Source: Saltatorellus ferox (GTDB lineage Bacteria > Planctomycetota > UBA1135 > GCA-002686595). From it: a stretch of 64,000 nt of DNA. The position numbers were made by a program, and so were the translations under genes. Numbering within the stretch: position 1 is the first letter of the stretch; each line of letters opens with the position of its first letter. Under the pieces are notes generated by a model. The model saw only the letters and a program-made list of their open reading frames with translations. It did no database searches and was not told the origin of the DNA. Shown here piece by piece: positions 1-8,887 of the stretch. The stretch covers positions 5,461,524 through 5,525,523 of the forward strand of contig CP036434.1 of the NCBI GenBank assembly GCA_007751475.1, read 5' to 3'.

Positions 1-1744
1 AATCGATGAAGTGGATCCAGCCGCGCGGGTAGGTCGGCTTCCCGGTGAGGTTGAGCCCCAGCGGGAACGCCTCGTCGCCGGCCGCCACGTAGAAGCGCCC
101 CGACTCCTGACGGAACGGGAACGCCGCGTGGTTCCAGCCGCTCGGATACGCGTAGCTGGAGACCTTCACGGGGTTCGACGGCGAGCCGCCCGCCATGCCG
201 TTGCCGACGTCGACGATGTGCACACCGTCGGACCAGTTCGAGGAGTACGCGAGCCCGTCCTCGACCCAGACGTCGTGGATCGAGGGGCTCGGCGCGTCGA
301 CCTTGTAGGAGCCCACGCGCGTCGGCGCGACCGGGTCCGAGATGTCGATCGCGTCGTAGCGCGCCCCCGCCGAGAGCGCGTAGACCTTCCCATCGTCGAT
401 GAACACGTTGTGCACGCCGCCCGTGAGCTCATCGTCGAACCCCGAGCGAACCTCGGGGTTGCGCGGGTCGGTCACGTCCACGATGACGATGCCGTTCTTG
501 CGGTTCGACGCGCCCTCGCGCGAGAGGACGCAGGTCTTGCCGTCCGCCGAGACCTTCACGTCGTTGACCGTCCGCGCGTCGATGTTGACCGTCGCGATGC
601 GCACCATGTTCGCGGGGTCCGTGACGTCCCAGAAGTGGGCGTCGCCGTTCGCGCCCCAGGTGCCTGTGACCGCGTAGTCGCGGCCGTCCGTGCCTTCCCA
701 GACCCAGAGGTCCGAGGTGTGCGTATCGCGGACCGGCGCATGGCCGACGAAAGTGAACTTGCCTTGCACGTCGCGCGCAGTCGCAGCCACCGTCGTACGA
801 CCGACCGTATCGCCGGAGGTCGCCACGAAGGTGTAGCGCCCGGGCTGCTCGGCCACGAAGCGCCAGCCGCGCGGCGCGCCGGGGATCGGCTCGATCTGGC
901 CGCTCGCGCCCGCGCCGAGCGTGTCGTCGGTGCGCGCGCGAAAGGACACGTCGACCGGAACGGCTGGCACCAGGGCACCGGCCGCGTCGTAGGCGCTGAT
1001 CTCCAGGTGAATGACGTCGCCCGTGCGGGGCGCCGCGAGGTCGGACACGATCTCGATCCGCTCGATCGGATTGGCCTCGACGGTCAGTTCCCGCCGGGCC
1101 GTCTTGCCCTCCGCCTCGACCGTGGCCGTGAACGTGCCAGGGGCGTGGAGCGTCAGCTCGCCGTAGGAATCGAAGCTCGCGACCGCGGGGTCGCTGGACG
1201 TCCAGCTCGGCCGGAGTTCCTCGCGGATCCCGCCCTCGGCGTCGACGCCCATGGCCTCGAACATCGCGGAGGTCCCCGCCCAGAGCCCCGCTGCGGGAAC
1301 GATCATCTCGATCCGTTCCAGCGGTAGCGCCTTCACCGTCACCTGGACCGTGCCGCTGAGCCGGGCGTTCACGCCTGCCCGCCCCTCCTGGTTCTCGCCG
1401 GCCTCGTTCCTGCGCTCGCGAATGATGACCTCGTAGGTCCCGGGCTTGAGGCCCGTGACGACGCCGTCCTCGCGTCCGACGGTGAGTTCCCGCCGGCTGC
1501 GCGAGAAGAACATGAGCTCGGCGTCCTCGGGCGAACCGTCCGCGCCGAGCGCCTGCGCGCTGATCTTCGCGCTCTCCCCCACCTCGAGGGTGAGCTCCGA
1601 AGGTTCGACCTGAAGCGTGCGGGTCGGCTCCGCTTCCTGGGACTCGAGCTTGCTGGCCTCCTGGAAGGCCGTGGGCGACGCGTTCGATGCAGCGATCGGG
1701 ACGAAGAGCCCGAAGCCGGCCAAGAGACAGTGAAGAGCTTGCAT
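1..1744 (-). CDS. Secreted Ig-like/LVIVD-repeat protein (3' end cut by window edge)
   Basis: The reading frame opens at ATG 1744 and runs without a stop off the window edge, giving at least 581 residues. A signal peptide covers about residues 1-26. Three Ig-like/BIG2-type segments follow (roughly 43-138, 140-222, 225-322), each rich in the 'xVxxGxxxxxxAxA' pattern of bacterial invasin-like domains. From about 330 onward come LVIVD-type repeats, with 'GIVIVDVTDPRNPEV' and 'DAIDISDPVAPTRVGSY' as clear units, which build a beta-propeller in secreted proteins of unknown function ('choice-of-anchor' type). Role is probably cell-surface or extracellular binding; no catalytic motif is visible. Codon use is as in neighbours. 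The C-terminal anchor, if any, lies outside the window. Confidence 0.85.
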   Translation of the reverse strand, partial: MQALHCLLAGFGLFVPIAASNASPTAFQEASKLESQEAEPTRTLQVEPSELTLEVGESAKISAQALGADGSPEDAELMFFSRSRRELTVGREDGVVTGLKPGTYEVIIRERRNEAGENQEGRAGVNARLSGTVQVTVKALPLERIEMIVPAAGLWAGTSAMFEAMGVDAEGGIREELRPSWTSSDPAVASFDSYGELTLHAPGTFTATVEAEGKTARRELTVEANPIERIEIVSDLAAPRTGDVIHLEISAYDAAGALVPAVPVDVSFRARTDDTLGAGASGQIEPIPGAPRGWRFVAEQPGRYTFVATSGDTVGRTTVAATARDVQGKFTFVGHAPVRDTHTSDLWVWEGTDGRDYAVTGTWGANGDAHFWDVTDPANMVRIATVNIDARTVNDVKVSADGKTCVLSREGASNRKNGIVIVDVTDPRNPEVRSGFDDELTGGVHNVFIDDGKVYALSAGARYDAIDISDPVAPTRVGSYKVDAPSPSIHDVWVEDGLAYSSNWSDGVHIVDVGNGMAGGSPSNPVKVSSYAYPSGWNHAAFPFRQESGRFYVAAGDEAFPLGLNLTGKPTYPRGWIHFID

Positions 1745-1848
1745 GGTGGTGTACCGGAGGGAACTGGGGTCTTCCCAGCATAGTTCTCTCCGGCACGCCG
1801 TCAGGCCCGGGCAGCCAAGATCCACGTTCGAATCGCGTTGCCCCGGCC

Positions 1849-3105
1849 TCAGCGCCGGAAGTATCGGGAATTCCTCCCTCGCGCTCGGACGTCCTCCAGC
1901 TCCTCCATCCGCTCGTTCTCTTCCGCCTGCGTCAGGCGGCTCGAGAACCGAAGCTCGCCCAGATCGTTCGCGCCGGGGCCCAGCACGAACGGCCCGAGTA
2001 GATCTTGATGCCCCTTCGAGCGCAGGTAGACCTGGGGCCCGGACAGCCGATCGAGTTCGGCCTGGAAGAAGAATCCGCCGTCCTCGCGGATCGCGAGGAC
2101 CTCGGCGAAATCCTCCCCGGAAACCGACGACCCGACGACCTCGATGCCGCCGCTCCGCTCGTGGCGGTCATTCCCGATGACCCCTTTCACTGCCACCGCG
2201 GAGGAGCGCCCACCGAACCGAAGGGCCACGTCGATCGTCTCCGGGACGAAACCGGAGAACGTGGCCCGCTCCGAGTCGGGACCGGGCTCAGGGACGAGGA
2301 CCTCGACCTGGGCGCTCAAGGCGGGGACCACCGGACGCCCGCGCTTGCCGCGATACCGCCCTTCCCAGGTGATCGGTCCGGAGAAGACCTCCAGCTCGAT
2401 GCTGACATCTCGGCCCATTCGAGTGGAACGGCTGGACTTCCTGCGCACGCGTTCGCGATCGTCCGCTGACTCCGGAAGGGCAAAGATCTCACAGCTCCCG
2501 TCCACCGGCGACTCGCTTCCCGGGTCACCGGACGAAGCCAGGGATGCACGGACCCGGAACTCCACCGGCCTCCGGAACTCCGCGACGATCTCGCGCTCGA
2601 CCGTCTGCCCTTCCACGATCTCGACGGGAAGGGTCGGGAACCGAAAGCTGGCCCGCTCATCGGCATCGACCAGATAAGACCCTGCCTCGAGACGATCGAA
2701 CTCCACCCCTCCCGAGCCGCGAAGGGTCTTCAGGTCGACGAGGCCTTTCGTGTCCACACTGGTCAGGCGGACTCGCCCCAGCGGACGATCCTTGGGAGAG
2801 AATCCCGGGGGCATGGCCTCAAAGGTCAACAGAAGGCGACCGAGACCGTCGCCTGCCGTCTCTCGCAGGGTGGCTGGCAGTGGACCCTCCGCATCGACTG
2901 CCGCTGAACCGGGGACCGCTTTCGCCGGCACGCTAACCTCTTCGGAGAGCCCCACGCCAGGCGCCTTCGGGCCCGGGGAAGCGGCGACGCCGACACCCAC
3001 GGGCGCAGGTCCCAGACTCCGATCCTCCGTCGGGGCAGAAGTCCAGAGCCAGAAAATCGAAAGGAGCGCGAGCGCAGCGCCGAGCAGGAAGGTCCGATAT
3101 CGCAT
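1849..3105 (-). CDS. Membrane-anchored protein of unknown function
   Basis: I do not recognise the family. The 418-residue product starts with one hydrophobic segment (residues 5-22, 'FLLGAALALLSIFWLW'), so it is a signal anchor or an uncleaved signal peptide with the rest in the periplasm. The remainder is beta-rich. It contains phrases such as 'GVEFDRLEAGSYLVDADE' that resemble carboxypeptidase-regulatory-like (Ig-fold) modules of planctomycete surface proteins. The tail (about 385-418) is charged and probably helical. ATG 3105 is chosen because the hydrophobic segment follows directly; a TTG at 3123 would add six residues. It is followed by the LVIVD protein gene on the same strand with a 104-nt gap, so the two may be co-transcribed. 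Confidence 0.7.
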   Translation of the reverse strand: MRYRTFLLGAALALLSIFWLWTSAPTEDRSLGPAPVGVGVAASPGPKAPGVGLSEEVSVPAKAVPGSAAVDAEGPLPATLRETAGDGLGRLLLTFEAMPPGFSPKDRPLGRVRLTSVDTKGLVDLKTLRGSGGVEFDRLEAGSYLVDADERASFRFPTLPVEIVEGQTVEREIVAEFRRPVEFRVRASLASSGDPGSESPVDGSCEIFALPESADDRERVRRKSSRSTRMGRDVSIELEVFSGPITWEGRYRGKRGRPVVPALSAQVEVLVPEPGPDSERATFSGFVPETIDVALRFGGRSSAVAVKGVIGNDRHERSGGIEVVGSSVSGEDFAEVLAIREDGGFFFQAELDRLSGPQVYLRSKGHQDLLGPFVLGPGANDLGELRFSSRLTQAEENERMEELEDVRARGRNSRYFRR

Positions 3106-3222
3106 CTCTTTGAGTCTACGCAACCTGCCCGATCCTGCAAAGATCCACAGAGCGGGAGCCCGAAGGCGCCTGCGGGACTGAGGCCTGTGAGAATCTGCCT
3201 TTCGCCAACCGACCCGATGGGT

Positions 3223-3738
3223 CTACGCGTCTTCCTTCGCCGCCAGCGTGATCAGCTTGTCGCCGGCCGCCACCGCGGTGCCCGCCGACGCGTGGATCGC
3301 CTTCACGATTCCATCGCCGCCGGCCGGGATCTCGTTCTGCATCTTCATGGCTTCGAGGATCAGGAGCGGCTGGCCTTCCGTTACCTCATCGCCCTCGGCC
3401 ACGAGCAGTTCGACCACGACCCCGGGCATCACGGCCTTGAGAACGCCGCCGCCCTTGTTCGCCGCCTTCGCCGCGAGGTTCGCCGCGCGCTCGCGCTCGT
3501 CCTCCAGCTCGCAGTCGTAGCGGTAGCCCGCGAGCGTCACCGAGATGTCGTGGGGCGTTCCCTCCATCGACATGGCGTAGCTCTTGCCGCCGTGCATCAG
3601 GATGATCTGCCCGAGGTTGTCGGCCTCGTTGTATTCGAGTTCACAGGGCTCTCCGTTCAGGAGGACCTGGAGCTCTCCGAGGCGCTCGGTGACCTCGACC
3701 TGGTGGGTGGTCTCTCCGATCTGTACGAATGTCTTCAT
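3223..3738 (-). CDS. Biotin carboxyl carrier (BT-BCCP) subunit of an acyl-CoA/2-oxoacid carboxylase
   Basis: 171 residues. The C-terminal 75 residues are a biotinyl domain with the motif 'EAMKMQNEI'; Lys132 is the expected biotinylation site. The hydrophobic glycine-rich stretch before it ('VLKAVMPGVVVELLVAEGD') is typical of biotinyl domains of propionyl/methylcrotonyl-CoA carboxylase alpha chains. The first 80 residues look like the BT linker domain that in those alpha chains lies between biotin carboxylase and BCCP. The gene lies 23 nt downstream of the biotin carboxylase gene, so the two form an operon and together equal one split alpha subunit. No carboxyltransferase gene is in view, so the substrate (acyl-CoA, pyruvate or oxaloacetate type) cannot be fixed. 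Confidence 0.85.
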   Translation of the reverse strand: MKTFVQIGETTHQVEVTERLGELQVLLNGEPCELEYNEADNLGQIILMHGGKSYAMSMEGTPHDISVTLAGYRYDCELEDERERAANLAAKAANKGGGVLKAVMPGVVVELLVAEGDEVTEGQPLLILEAMKMQNEIPAGGDGIVKAIHASAGTAVAAGDKLITLAAKEDA

Positions 3739-3761
3739 GGTTCAGGAGTCGGCTTGGAAGA

Positions 3762-5276
3762 TCAGGAGAAAGAGGTGCTGTGGCCCGCGCGCTTCACGTA
3801 CGCAGCGGTCTCGCCGCGCGCCCGGGCCGTCCAGCCCGTGCGGGCCGCGTCGGCGGGCGCGAGCGCGCGGCGCTTCGCGAGCTTGTGGCGGTAGATCGCG
3901 GCCGCCACGGCGGCCAGGGCCTCGTACTTCTCCGGGGACGTGATCGTCAGGCTCTCCAGGAAGTGCGTATCGATATCGCCCTTGCGGAACGCCTCGTGCT
4001 CCAGCACCTGGAGCGCCGCAGGCAGGCCCGTGTGGACGCCGCCGACGTTCATCTCCTGGATCGCGCGGATCATGCGCTCGATCGCCTGCTCGCGGTTCGC
4101 GCCCCAGACGATCAGCTTGCCCAGCATCGGGTCGTACTGGAGCCCGACCTCCAGGCCGCGGTACATCGCCGTGTCGAGGCGCACCCACGGGCCGCCCGGG
4201 GCGCGCAGGTTGTGCAGCGTGCCGGTCGAGGGCAGGAAGCCGTTGAACGGGTTCTCCGCGTTGATCCGGACCTCGATGGAGTGACCGTTGATGGAGAGCG
4301 CGTCCTGGCCGTAGCCGAGCTCCTCTCCCGCCGCCACGCGCAGCTGCTCGCGCACGAGATCGACGCCCGTAATCATCTCGGTGATCGGATGCTCGACCTG
4401 GAGGCGCGTGTTCATCTCCAGGAAGAAGAACTCGCCGCCCGACCACAGGAACTCGACCGTGCCCGCGCCGCAGTAGCCCACGGCCTTGCCGGCCTGGATC
4501 GCGACCTCGCCCATGCGCGCCCGCGTCTCCTCGTCGATGATCGACGACGGCGCTTCCTCGACGAGCTTCTGGTGGCGGCGCTGGATCGAGCACTCACGCT
4601 CGAAGAAGTGCACGCCGTTGCCGTGGCTGTCGAACATCACCTGGACCTCGATGTGCCGCGGGCGGTCGAGGTAGCGCTCCAGGTAGAGGCGCCCGTCGCC
4701 GAAGGACGCGACGGCCTCGCCGGAGGCCGCGCGGAACGCGGACTTCATCTCGGAGGGCTCGCGCACGACGCGGATGCCCTTGCCGCCGCCGCCGGCCGCC
4801 GCCTTGATCGCGATCGGATAGCCGATCGCCTCGGCTTCCTTCACGGCCTCTTCGACATCGGCCACCGGATCGACGAGCCCGGGCACGCACGGCACGCCGG
4901 CCTCGCGCATCGCGCGGCGGGAGATGATCTTGTCCCCCATCGTCTCGATCGCGCTCGGCGGCGGACCGATCCAGGCGAGCCCGGCGTCGACCACGCGGCG
5001 CGCGAACTCGGCGTTCTCGGAGAGGAAGCCGTAGCCCGGGTGAATCGCCTCGGCGCCCGTGTCCTTGGCCGCCTGGATCACCTTGTTCATGTCGAGGTAG
5101 CTCTCCGACGGGAGCTTCCCGCCGAGGGGCACCGCCACGTGGGCCATCCGGGTGTGCAGCGCTCGCGCGTCGACCTCGGAATAGACGGCAACGCACTCGA
5201 TGCCCATCTCTCGGGCGGTCCGAATGACGCGGAGTGCAATCTCTCCGCGGTTCGCGATCAGGATTCTTTTGAACAT
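3762..5276 (-). CDS. accC: Biotin carboxylase subunit (ATP-grasp)
   Basis: 504 residues. It carries out ATP-dependent carboxylation of biotin with bicarbonate, the first half-reaction of acetyl-CoA and related carboxylases. The N-terminus 'MFKRILIANRGEIALRVIR' is diagnostic and fixes the start at ATG 5276. The ATP-grasp glycine loop 'IKAAAGGGGKGIRVV' lies near residue 160, and the catalytic segment 'FLEMNTRLQVEHPITEM' near 290. E. coli AccC has 449 residues; the extra 50 at the C-terminus match the helical extension found in propionyl/methylcrotonyl-CoA carboxylase alpha chains. The next gene supplies the biotin carrier. Either AccC proper or the BC part of an acyl-CoA carboxylase is possible; the extension and the BT domain in the partner favour the latter. 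Confidence 0.9.
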   Translation of the reverse strand: MFKRILIANRGEIALRVIRTAREMGIECVAVYSEVDARALHTRMAHVAVPLGGKLPSESYLDMNKVIQAAKDTGAEAIHPGYGFLSENAEFARRVVDAGLAWIGPPPSAIETMGDKIISRRAMREAGVPCVPGLVDPVADVEEAVKEAEAIGYPIAIKAAAGGGGKGIRVVREPSEMKSAFRAASGEAVASFGDGRLYLERYLDRPRHIEVQVMFDSHGNGVHFFERECSIQRRHQKLVEEAPSSIIDEETRARMGEVAIQAGKAVGYCGAGTVEFLWSGGEFFFLEMNTRLQVEHPITEMITGVDLVREQLRVAAGEELGYGQDALSINGHSIEVRINAENPFNGFLPSTGTLHNLRAPGGPWVRLDTAMYRGLEVGLQYDPMLGKLIVWGANREQAIERMIRAIQEMNVGGVHTGLPAALQVLEHEAFRKGDIDTHFLESLTITSPEKYEALAAVAAAIYRHKLAKRRALAPADAARTGWTARARGETAAYVKRAGHSTSFS

Positions 5277-5437
5277 GGGCGTGATGGGATGGCGTCTCGG
5301 GGGCGCGAAGAGATTCTCATGTCTGGACCCCCGTCGCGCCACCGGGAACGGGGCGATATGGGCCTGCGACCACCCGCTGCATCGGGACCAGGGGCTCGCG
5401 CGAACCCGTCCGTGAGCACCATCCGCTCCCGAACACC

Positions 5438-6358
5438 ATGAGAATTCCCCTCACCGCCGCTCTCCTTCTCGCCGCTTCCTGCGTCTCGACCCCGGACGTC
5501 GAGGGCGTCATCCAGGGCCCGCCGGCCACGTCCGAGGAGCCGGGATCCGCGCCAGCGGAGAGCTCGATCCTGCCCGACCGAACGCCCGTCCTCGAACCCA
5601 CCGAGTTCACGCGCGAGGAACTCAGACGTGAGGCCACCGCTCGCATCGAGGCGCTCGACACCCGATGCCGCGAACTGCTCCCCGCTGCCCAGGCCGGGGG
5701 TGCTTCCTACGAGGCGCTGATGGAGGCGTCCAGGGCGCTCATCTTCAACGCCGACCTTCGGATCCAGACCGATGTGGCTCTGAGATTCGACCCGAACGAC
5801 CTGCCGACGACGTCGACGCTGATCGACGCCGAAGACGACGTGTCTTCGGACCTGAAGGGCGAGGTTCGCTCGCTGGCGAAGGAGTCCCGCGACCTGGCCG
5901 AGCGCGCGTCGGAACTTCGACCCGACGACCCCGCGGCCGAACTCTTCACGACGCTCGGCATCGGCCTGAGCCTCTGGTCGATGGGTCCGCTGCAGGCGCT
6001 CACGAACGGCGCGACCACCACGCTTCCGAAGCGCATCAAGGCGATCGCGGAGAGTCATCCGGAGTTCGAAGGGGCGTCGCCGCTGCGTCTCAAGGGGCGC
6101 TTCGCTTCCCGAGCCCCCTGGCCCTACAAGGACAAGAAGGCGGGCGTCGAAGCGCTGGAGCGCGCCGTCGAGGTCGCCCCCATCCCCCTCAACCTGCTCT
6201 TCCTCGGGGACGCTTACTGGGTCAACGACCAGGAGCAAGCCGCGCTCGCCGCATGGGAGCGCGGGACGCAGGCCGTCGCGGATCTGGAAACCGAGATCGC
6301 GTCACCCTTCTTGCGAGAGATTTGCAGGCTGCGGATCCTATCGGCGCGGAAGGACTGA
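5438..6358 (+). CDS. Predicted lipoprotein with helical (TPR-like) repeats
   Basis: 306 residues. The short signal peptide ends in a lipobox ('LLLAASC', Cys at about residue 15), so the mature protein is predicted to be lipid-anchored. The rest is alpha-helical; the last 100 residues ('KKAGVEALERAVEVAP' and 'LLFLGDAYWVNDQEQAALAAW') read as tetratricopeptide-like units. The middle has some resemblance to TatT-like accessory lipoproteins of TRAP transporters, but no TRAP genes are nearby, so I do not assign that role. It is convergent with the HAD-family gene, with only 3 nt between the stop codons. Confidence 0.75.
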   Translation: MRIPLTAALLLAASCVSTPDVEGVIQGPPATSEEPGSAPAESSILPDRTPVLEPTEFTREELRREATARIEALDTRCRELLPAAQAGGASYEALMEASRALIFNADLRIQTDVALRFDPNDLPTTSTLIDAEDDVSSDLKGEVRSLAKESRDLAERASELRPDDPAAELFTTLGIGLSLWSMGPLQALTNGATTTLPKRIKAIAESHPEFEGASPLRLKGRFASRAPWPYKDKKAGVEALERAVEVAPIPLNLLFLGDAYWVNDQEQAALAAWERGTQAVADLETEIASPFLREICRLRILSARKD

Positions 6359-6361
6359 CGG

Positions 6362-7396
6362 TCAGCCCCGTTCGATCGCGAGATCGAGCGGATTGTCGCC
6401 GTCAATCCGAAGTGCGTGCTTCATTCCCAGGAGGCGCGCACGCGCGGACGGCAGACGCTCCATCAGCCTTTCGACAGGGCCGACGCCGAGCCGCAGTCCG
6501 CGCGCCCGCCGCACGAGCACCTCTTCGCTGGCCGTGATCGCGACGAGCGCGTCGCAGAGAGAGAGATCGGCCTCCGACGGATCATCCAGGACCTCGAGGG
6601 AACGACCCGCCGCGCGCGCCGCTCGCTGAAGATCCCTCGCCAGAAGCGTCTTGCCCGCCAGCGGAAGCCCGAGCACGCCGAGCTTCGAGGCGTCTGCGAA
6701 ACGCTCCAGGATCCCCGACACGCTCGCGTCGCGGGCCCCCAGGCGAGGCAGCAGCTGGTCGAGTCCATCGAGGGTCGCCTCCGCTGCGACCTGTTCGTGC
6801 AGCCCGCCGTAACCGCGCGGGATGTGCACGAACGGCAGGCCGTTCTCCCAGGCCGCATCGCGGTCGCCGCGCCGATCCCCCACCATCACCGCGCTGCGGG
6901 TGTCGAAGTGCTGGAGAATGTCCGCGACCATGTCTGCCTTCGTCCGGACCCCGGGGCTCCGGAGGCAGCGCGCCTCCTCCACCCAGCGACCCAGCCCGAC
7001 GCCGTCCATCATCGTGTTCAGGTAGTCGAAGCCGCAGTTCGAGGCGACTCCCACGCGCACGCCGCGCTGGCGCAGTCCATCGAGGAGCTGCTCGGCGAAG
7101 GGCAGCGCCGCGCCCTCGCGGCGCGCGAGCTGCTCCTTCTCGGCCTTCGCGCAGGCCGCCATCAGGATCCCGAGCCGCTCGGCATCCAGCGCCGGGAAAG
7201 CCTCCGCGAAGGCCTCGTCCATGGGCCGACCCACCATCTGGAGCCACTCGGCCGTGCCGGGCACCTCCCGCTGGAGCCCGAAGTCACGGGAGAAGGCCAG
7301 CGCGGCCGCGCGGGCAGCATCCGGCCAGTAGCGCTCGGTGGCGACCAGCGTGCCATCCAGATCGAAGATGACCGCATCGAAGGCAAAGGAACTCAC
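6362..7396 (-). CDS. HAD-superfamily phosphatase with a C-terminal P-loop (Walker A) segment
   Basis: 344 residues starting at GTG 7396; the only nearby ATG runs into a stop. Residues 1-210 are a complete HAD hydrolase of the phosphoglycolate phosphatase type: motif I 'FDLDGTL' (nucleophile Asp12), motif II around Ser119, Lys153 in motif III, motif IV 'MVGDRRGDRDAAWENGLP', and a helical cap between motifs I and II. Residues 238-344 are extra. They carry 'GLPLAGKTLLARDL', which fits Walker A (G-x4-GKT, residues 243-250), then a hydrophobic strand plus Asp282 and an Arg-rich stretch like the lid of small nucleotide kinases. This suggests a phosphatase-kinase fusion, but the P-loop part is short and its substrate is unknown. 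Confidence 0.75.
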   Translation of the reverse strand: MSSFAFDAVIFDLDGTLVATERYWPDAARAAALAFSRDFGLQREVPGTAEWLQMVGRPMDEAFAEAFPALDAERLGILMAACAKAEKEQLARREGAALPFAEQLLDGLRQRGVRVGVASNCGFDYLNTMMDGVGLGRWVEEARCLRSPGVRTKADMVADILQHFDTRSAVMVGDRRGDRDAAWENGLPFVHIPRGYGGLHEQVAAEATLDGLDQLLPRLGARDASVSGILERFADASKLGVLGLPLAGKTLLARDLQRAARAAGRSLEVLDDPSEADLSLCDALVAITASEEVLVRRARGLRLGVGPVERLMERLPSARARLLGMKHALRIDGDNPLDLAIERG

Positions 7397-7440
7397 GCGC
7401 GCATGTTAGTGGAGACATCCAGGTCAGTAGACTCGGGCCC

Positions 7441-8877
7441 ATGACACTTTCCGCCCTGGCCCTCGCAGCACTGGGATTCTTCCCCCAAGGTGATTTCCCT
7501 GCCCCGGCCGCCGACGTGGTTCCACCGGTCCAGGGTGACGCCGTCGCAGCCACGCCGAGATCACTGGACGCGAAGTTCGGCGAGCGCCTCATGATCGAGC
7601 TCTCACGGGAGCCGCGGATCATCGGAACGCCCGGCTACGATCGAGCGCTCGACGTCGTGGAGGACACGCTGCGGCGGGCGGGTGTCGAGACCCGTCGCGG
7701 CCTTCGCAAGAGCGGACGCGCGATCCCGCTGCGATCGGACGTACTGCTCTTCGAGGACGGGAGCCAGAGCGAAGCCTTCGCCGGGCTCCGGGAGCGCTGG
7801 GATCCGAAGGCGCTGCCGACGATGCCAAGGCCCATGGCCTACGACCACAACCCCGAGAGCGCGGACGTGCGCGGCGCCGTGATCCACGTCGGCGGCGGGC
7901 TCGAGGACGACTTCGGCCGGGTCGAGGGGGTCGGACTGGACCTGAAGGGCGCGATCGTGCTGGCGACGATGGAGCTCGCCCCGGGCGCGCGCGTCACCTC
8001 CGTGCGGGAGATCGCGCAGAGGGCCGCTGCTGCGGGAGCCGCGGGCCTGCTCATCGCACCGGCCCCCGCCAGCGAAGGGGCCCCCGCCAGCGAAGGGGCC
8101 CCCGTGAAGGAGACGGCCCTCGGTTTCGTCGAGGAGAACACGATCCAGCGGGACCCCCTGCCCTTGCCCGTGGCGCCGATCCGCGGCGTCGAAGCCGAGG
8201 CCATCGTGAAGCGCCTGCGCACCAAACGGGTGCGCGGCGAGGACGGAAAGGCGACCCCGCTCCGTCTCGGCCCGGGTCCCGTGGAAGCCTCCATCACGGT
8301 CGAGTGCCCGCTCGTCCTCCTCGACCAGGTGCCCGAACTGGTCGTGCCCCTGGAACCAGACAAGAAGGGTCCGACGGTCGAGCGCCTCGTTTCGCTGGGC
8401 GACCTCTGCGAGCGGCCGCTCGGGGGCGCGTTCGAGCTGACCGCCGAGGTCCTCGCGCTCGTGCATCATCTGGATCGAGACGCCCTGGCCCTGCGCCGTT
8501 CCTCGGCGCCCGAATTCGAGTCCGATGGGGCCTTCCACATCGTCTTCGGCCCCTTCGCCGTCTCGGACCGGCCCGCGCTCCTCGCGCCGGCCAGCCTTCC
8601 CTCCGCCCCCAGCGCCTCCGATCCGACCCTCGAGACCTGGAGGCCGACCCCGGCCTTCCGCACGACCCTGATTCCGTCGAGCTACGGGTCCTTCGACGCC
8701 CTCCGCACGGCGCTGGACGAAGAATGGAGCAGCCGCATGGATGCAGCCGCCCGATTCGTCGGCTACGAGACCCGACTCCTCGACATCCAGGGCGCCCTGC
8801 CCTTCGAAGACGCTGGCTGGGCCGAGATCGCCCGCCGTATCGACGAAGCCGCGGACACCCTGCGGCGCCCCCTCTGA
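7441..8877 (+). CDS. M28B-like (PA-domain) protein lacking the peptidase zinc site
   Basis: 478 residues with a signal peptide (1-20). The N-terminal 'EPRIIGTPGYDRALDVVEDTL' is how M28 peptidases of the glutamate carboxypeptidase II group begin. Residues 140-230 are a PA domain, including 'GLDLKGAIVLATMELAPG'. The link 'RLGPGPVEASITVECPL' corresponds to the end of the PA domain and the start of the catalytic core. After that, the expected His-x-Asp ('GNHRDAW' in relatives) is replaced by 'VSLGDLCERPLGG', and the Glu-Glu and final His motifs are not found. The C-terminus (400-478) resembles the helical dimerisation domain. It is therefore a probable non-catalytic paralogue. An 18-bp in-frame duplication encodes 'PASEGA' twice at 8069-8104. 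Confidence 0.65.
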   Translation: MTLSALALAALGFFPQGDFPAPAADVVPPVQGDAVAATPRSLDAKFGERLMIELSREPRIIGTPGYDRALDVVEDTLRRAGVETRRGLRKSGRAIPLRSDVLLFEDGSQSEAFAGLRERWDPKALPTMPRPMAYDHNPESADVRGAVIHVGGGLEDDFGRVEGVGLDLKGAIVLATMELAPGARVTSVREIAQRAAAAGAAGLLIAPAPASEGAPASEGAPVKETALGFVEENTIQRDPLPLPVAPIRGVEAEAIVKRLRTKRVRGEDGKATPLRLGPGPVEASITVECPLVLLDQVPELVVPLEPDKKGPTVERLVSLGDLCERPLGGAFELTAEVLALVHHLDRDALALRRSSAPEFESDGAFHIVFGPFAVSDRPALLAPASLPSAPSASDPTLETWRPTPAFRTTLIPSSYGSFDALRTALDEEWSSRMDAAARFVGYETRLLDIQGALPFEDAGWAEIARRIDEAADTLRRPL

Positions 8878-8887
8878 TCCCCACGTT

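Noticed and set aside
429..1796. Long open frame of 455 codons on the minus strand in another frame of the LVIVD gene
   Set aside because: The product is Arg/Gly-rich without domain; the true frame has signal peptide and LVIVD repeats.
8069..8104. Two 18-bp direct repeats in the M28B-like gene
   Set aside because: In-frame duplication that only adds PASEGA; no sign of mobile DNA.
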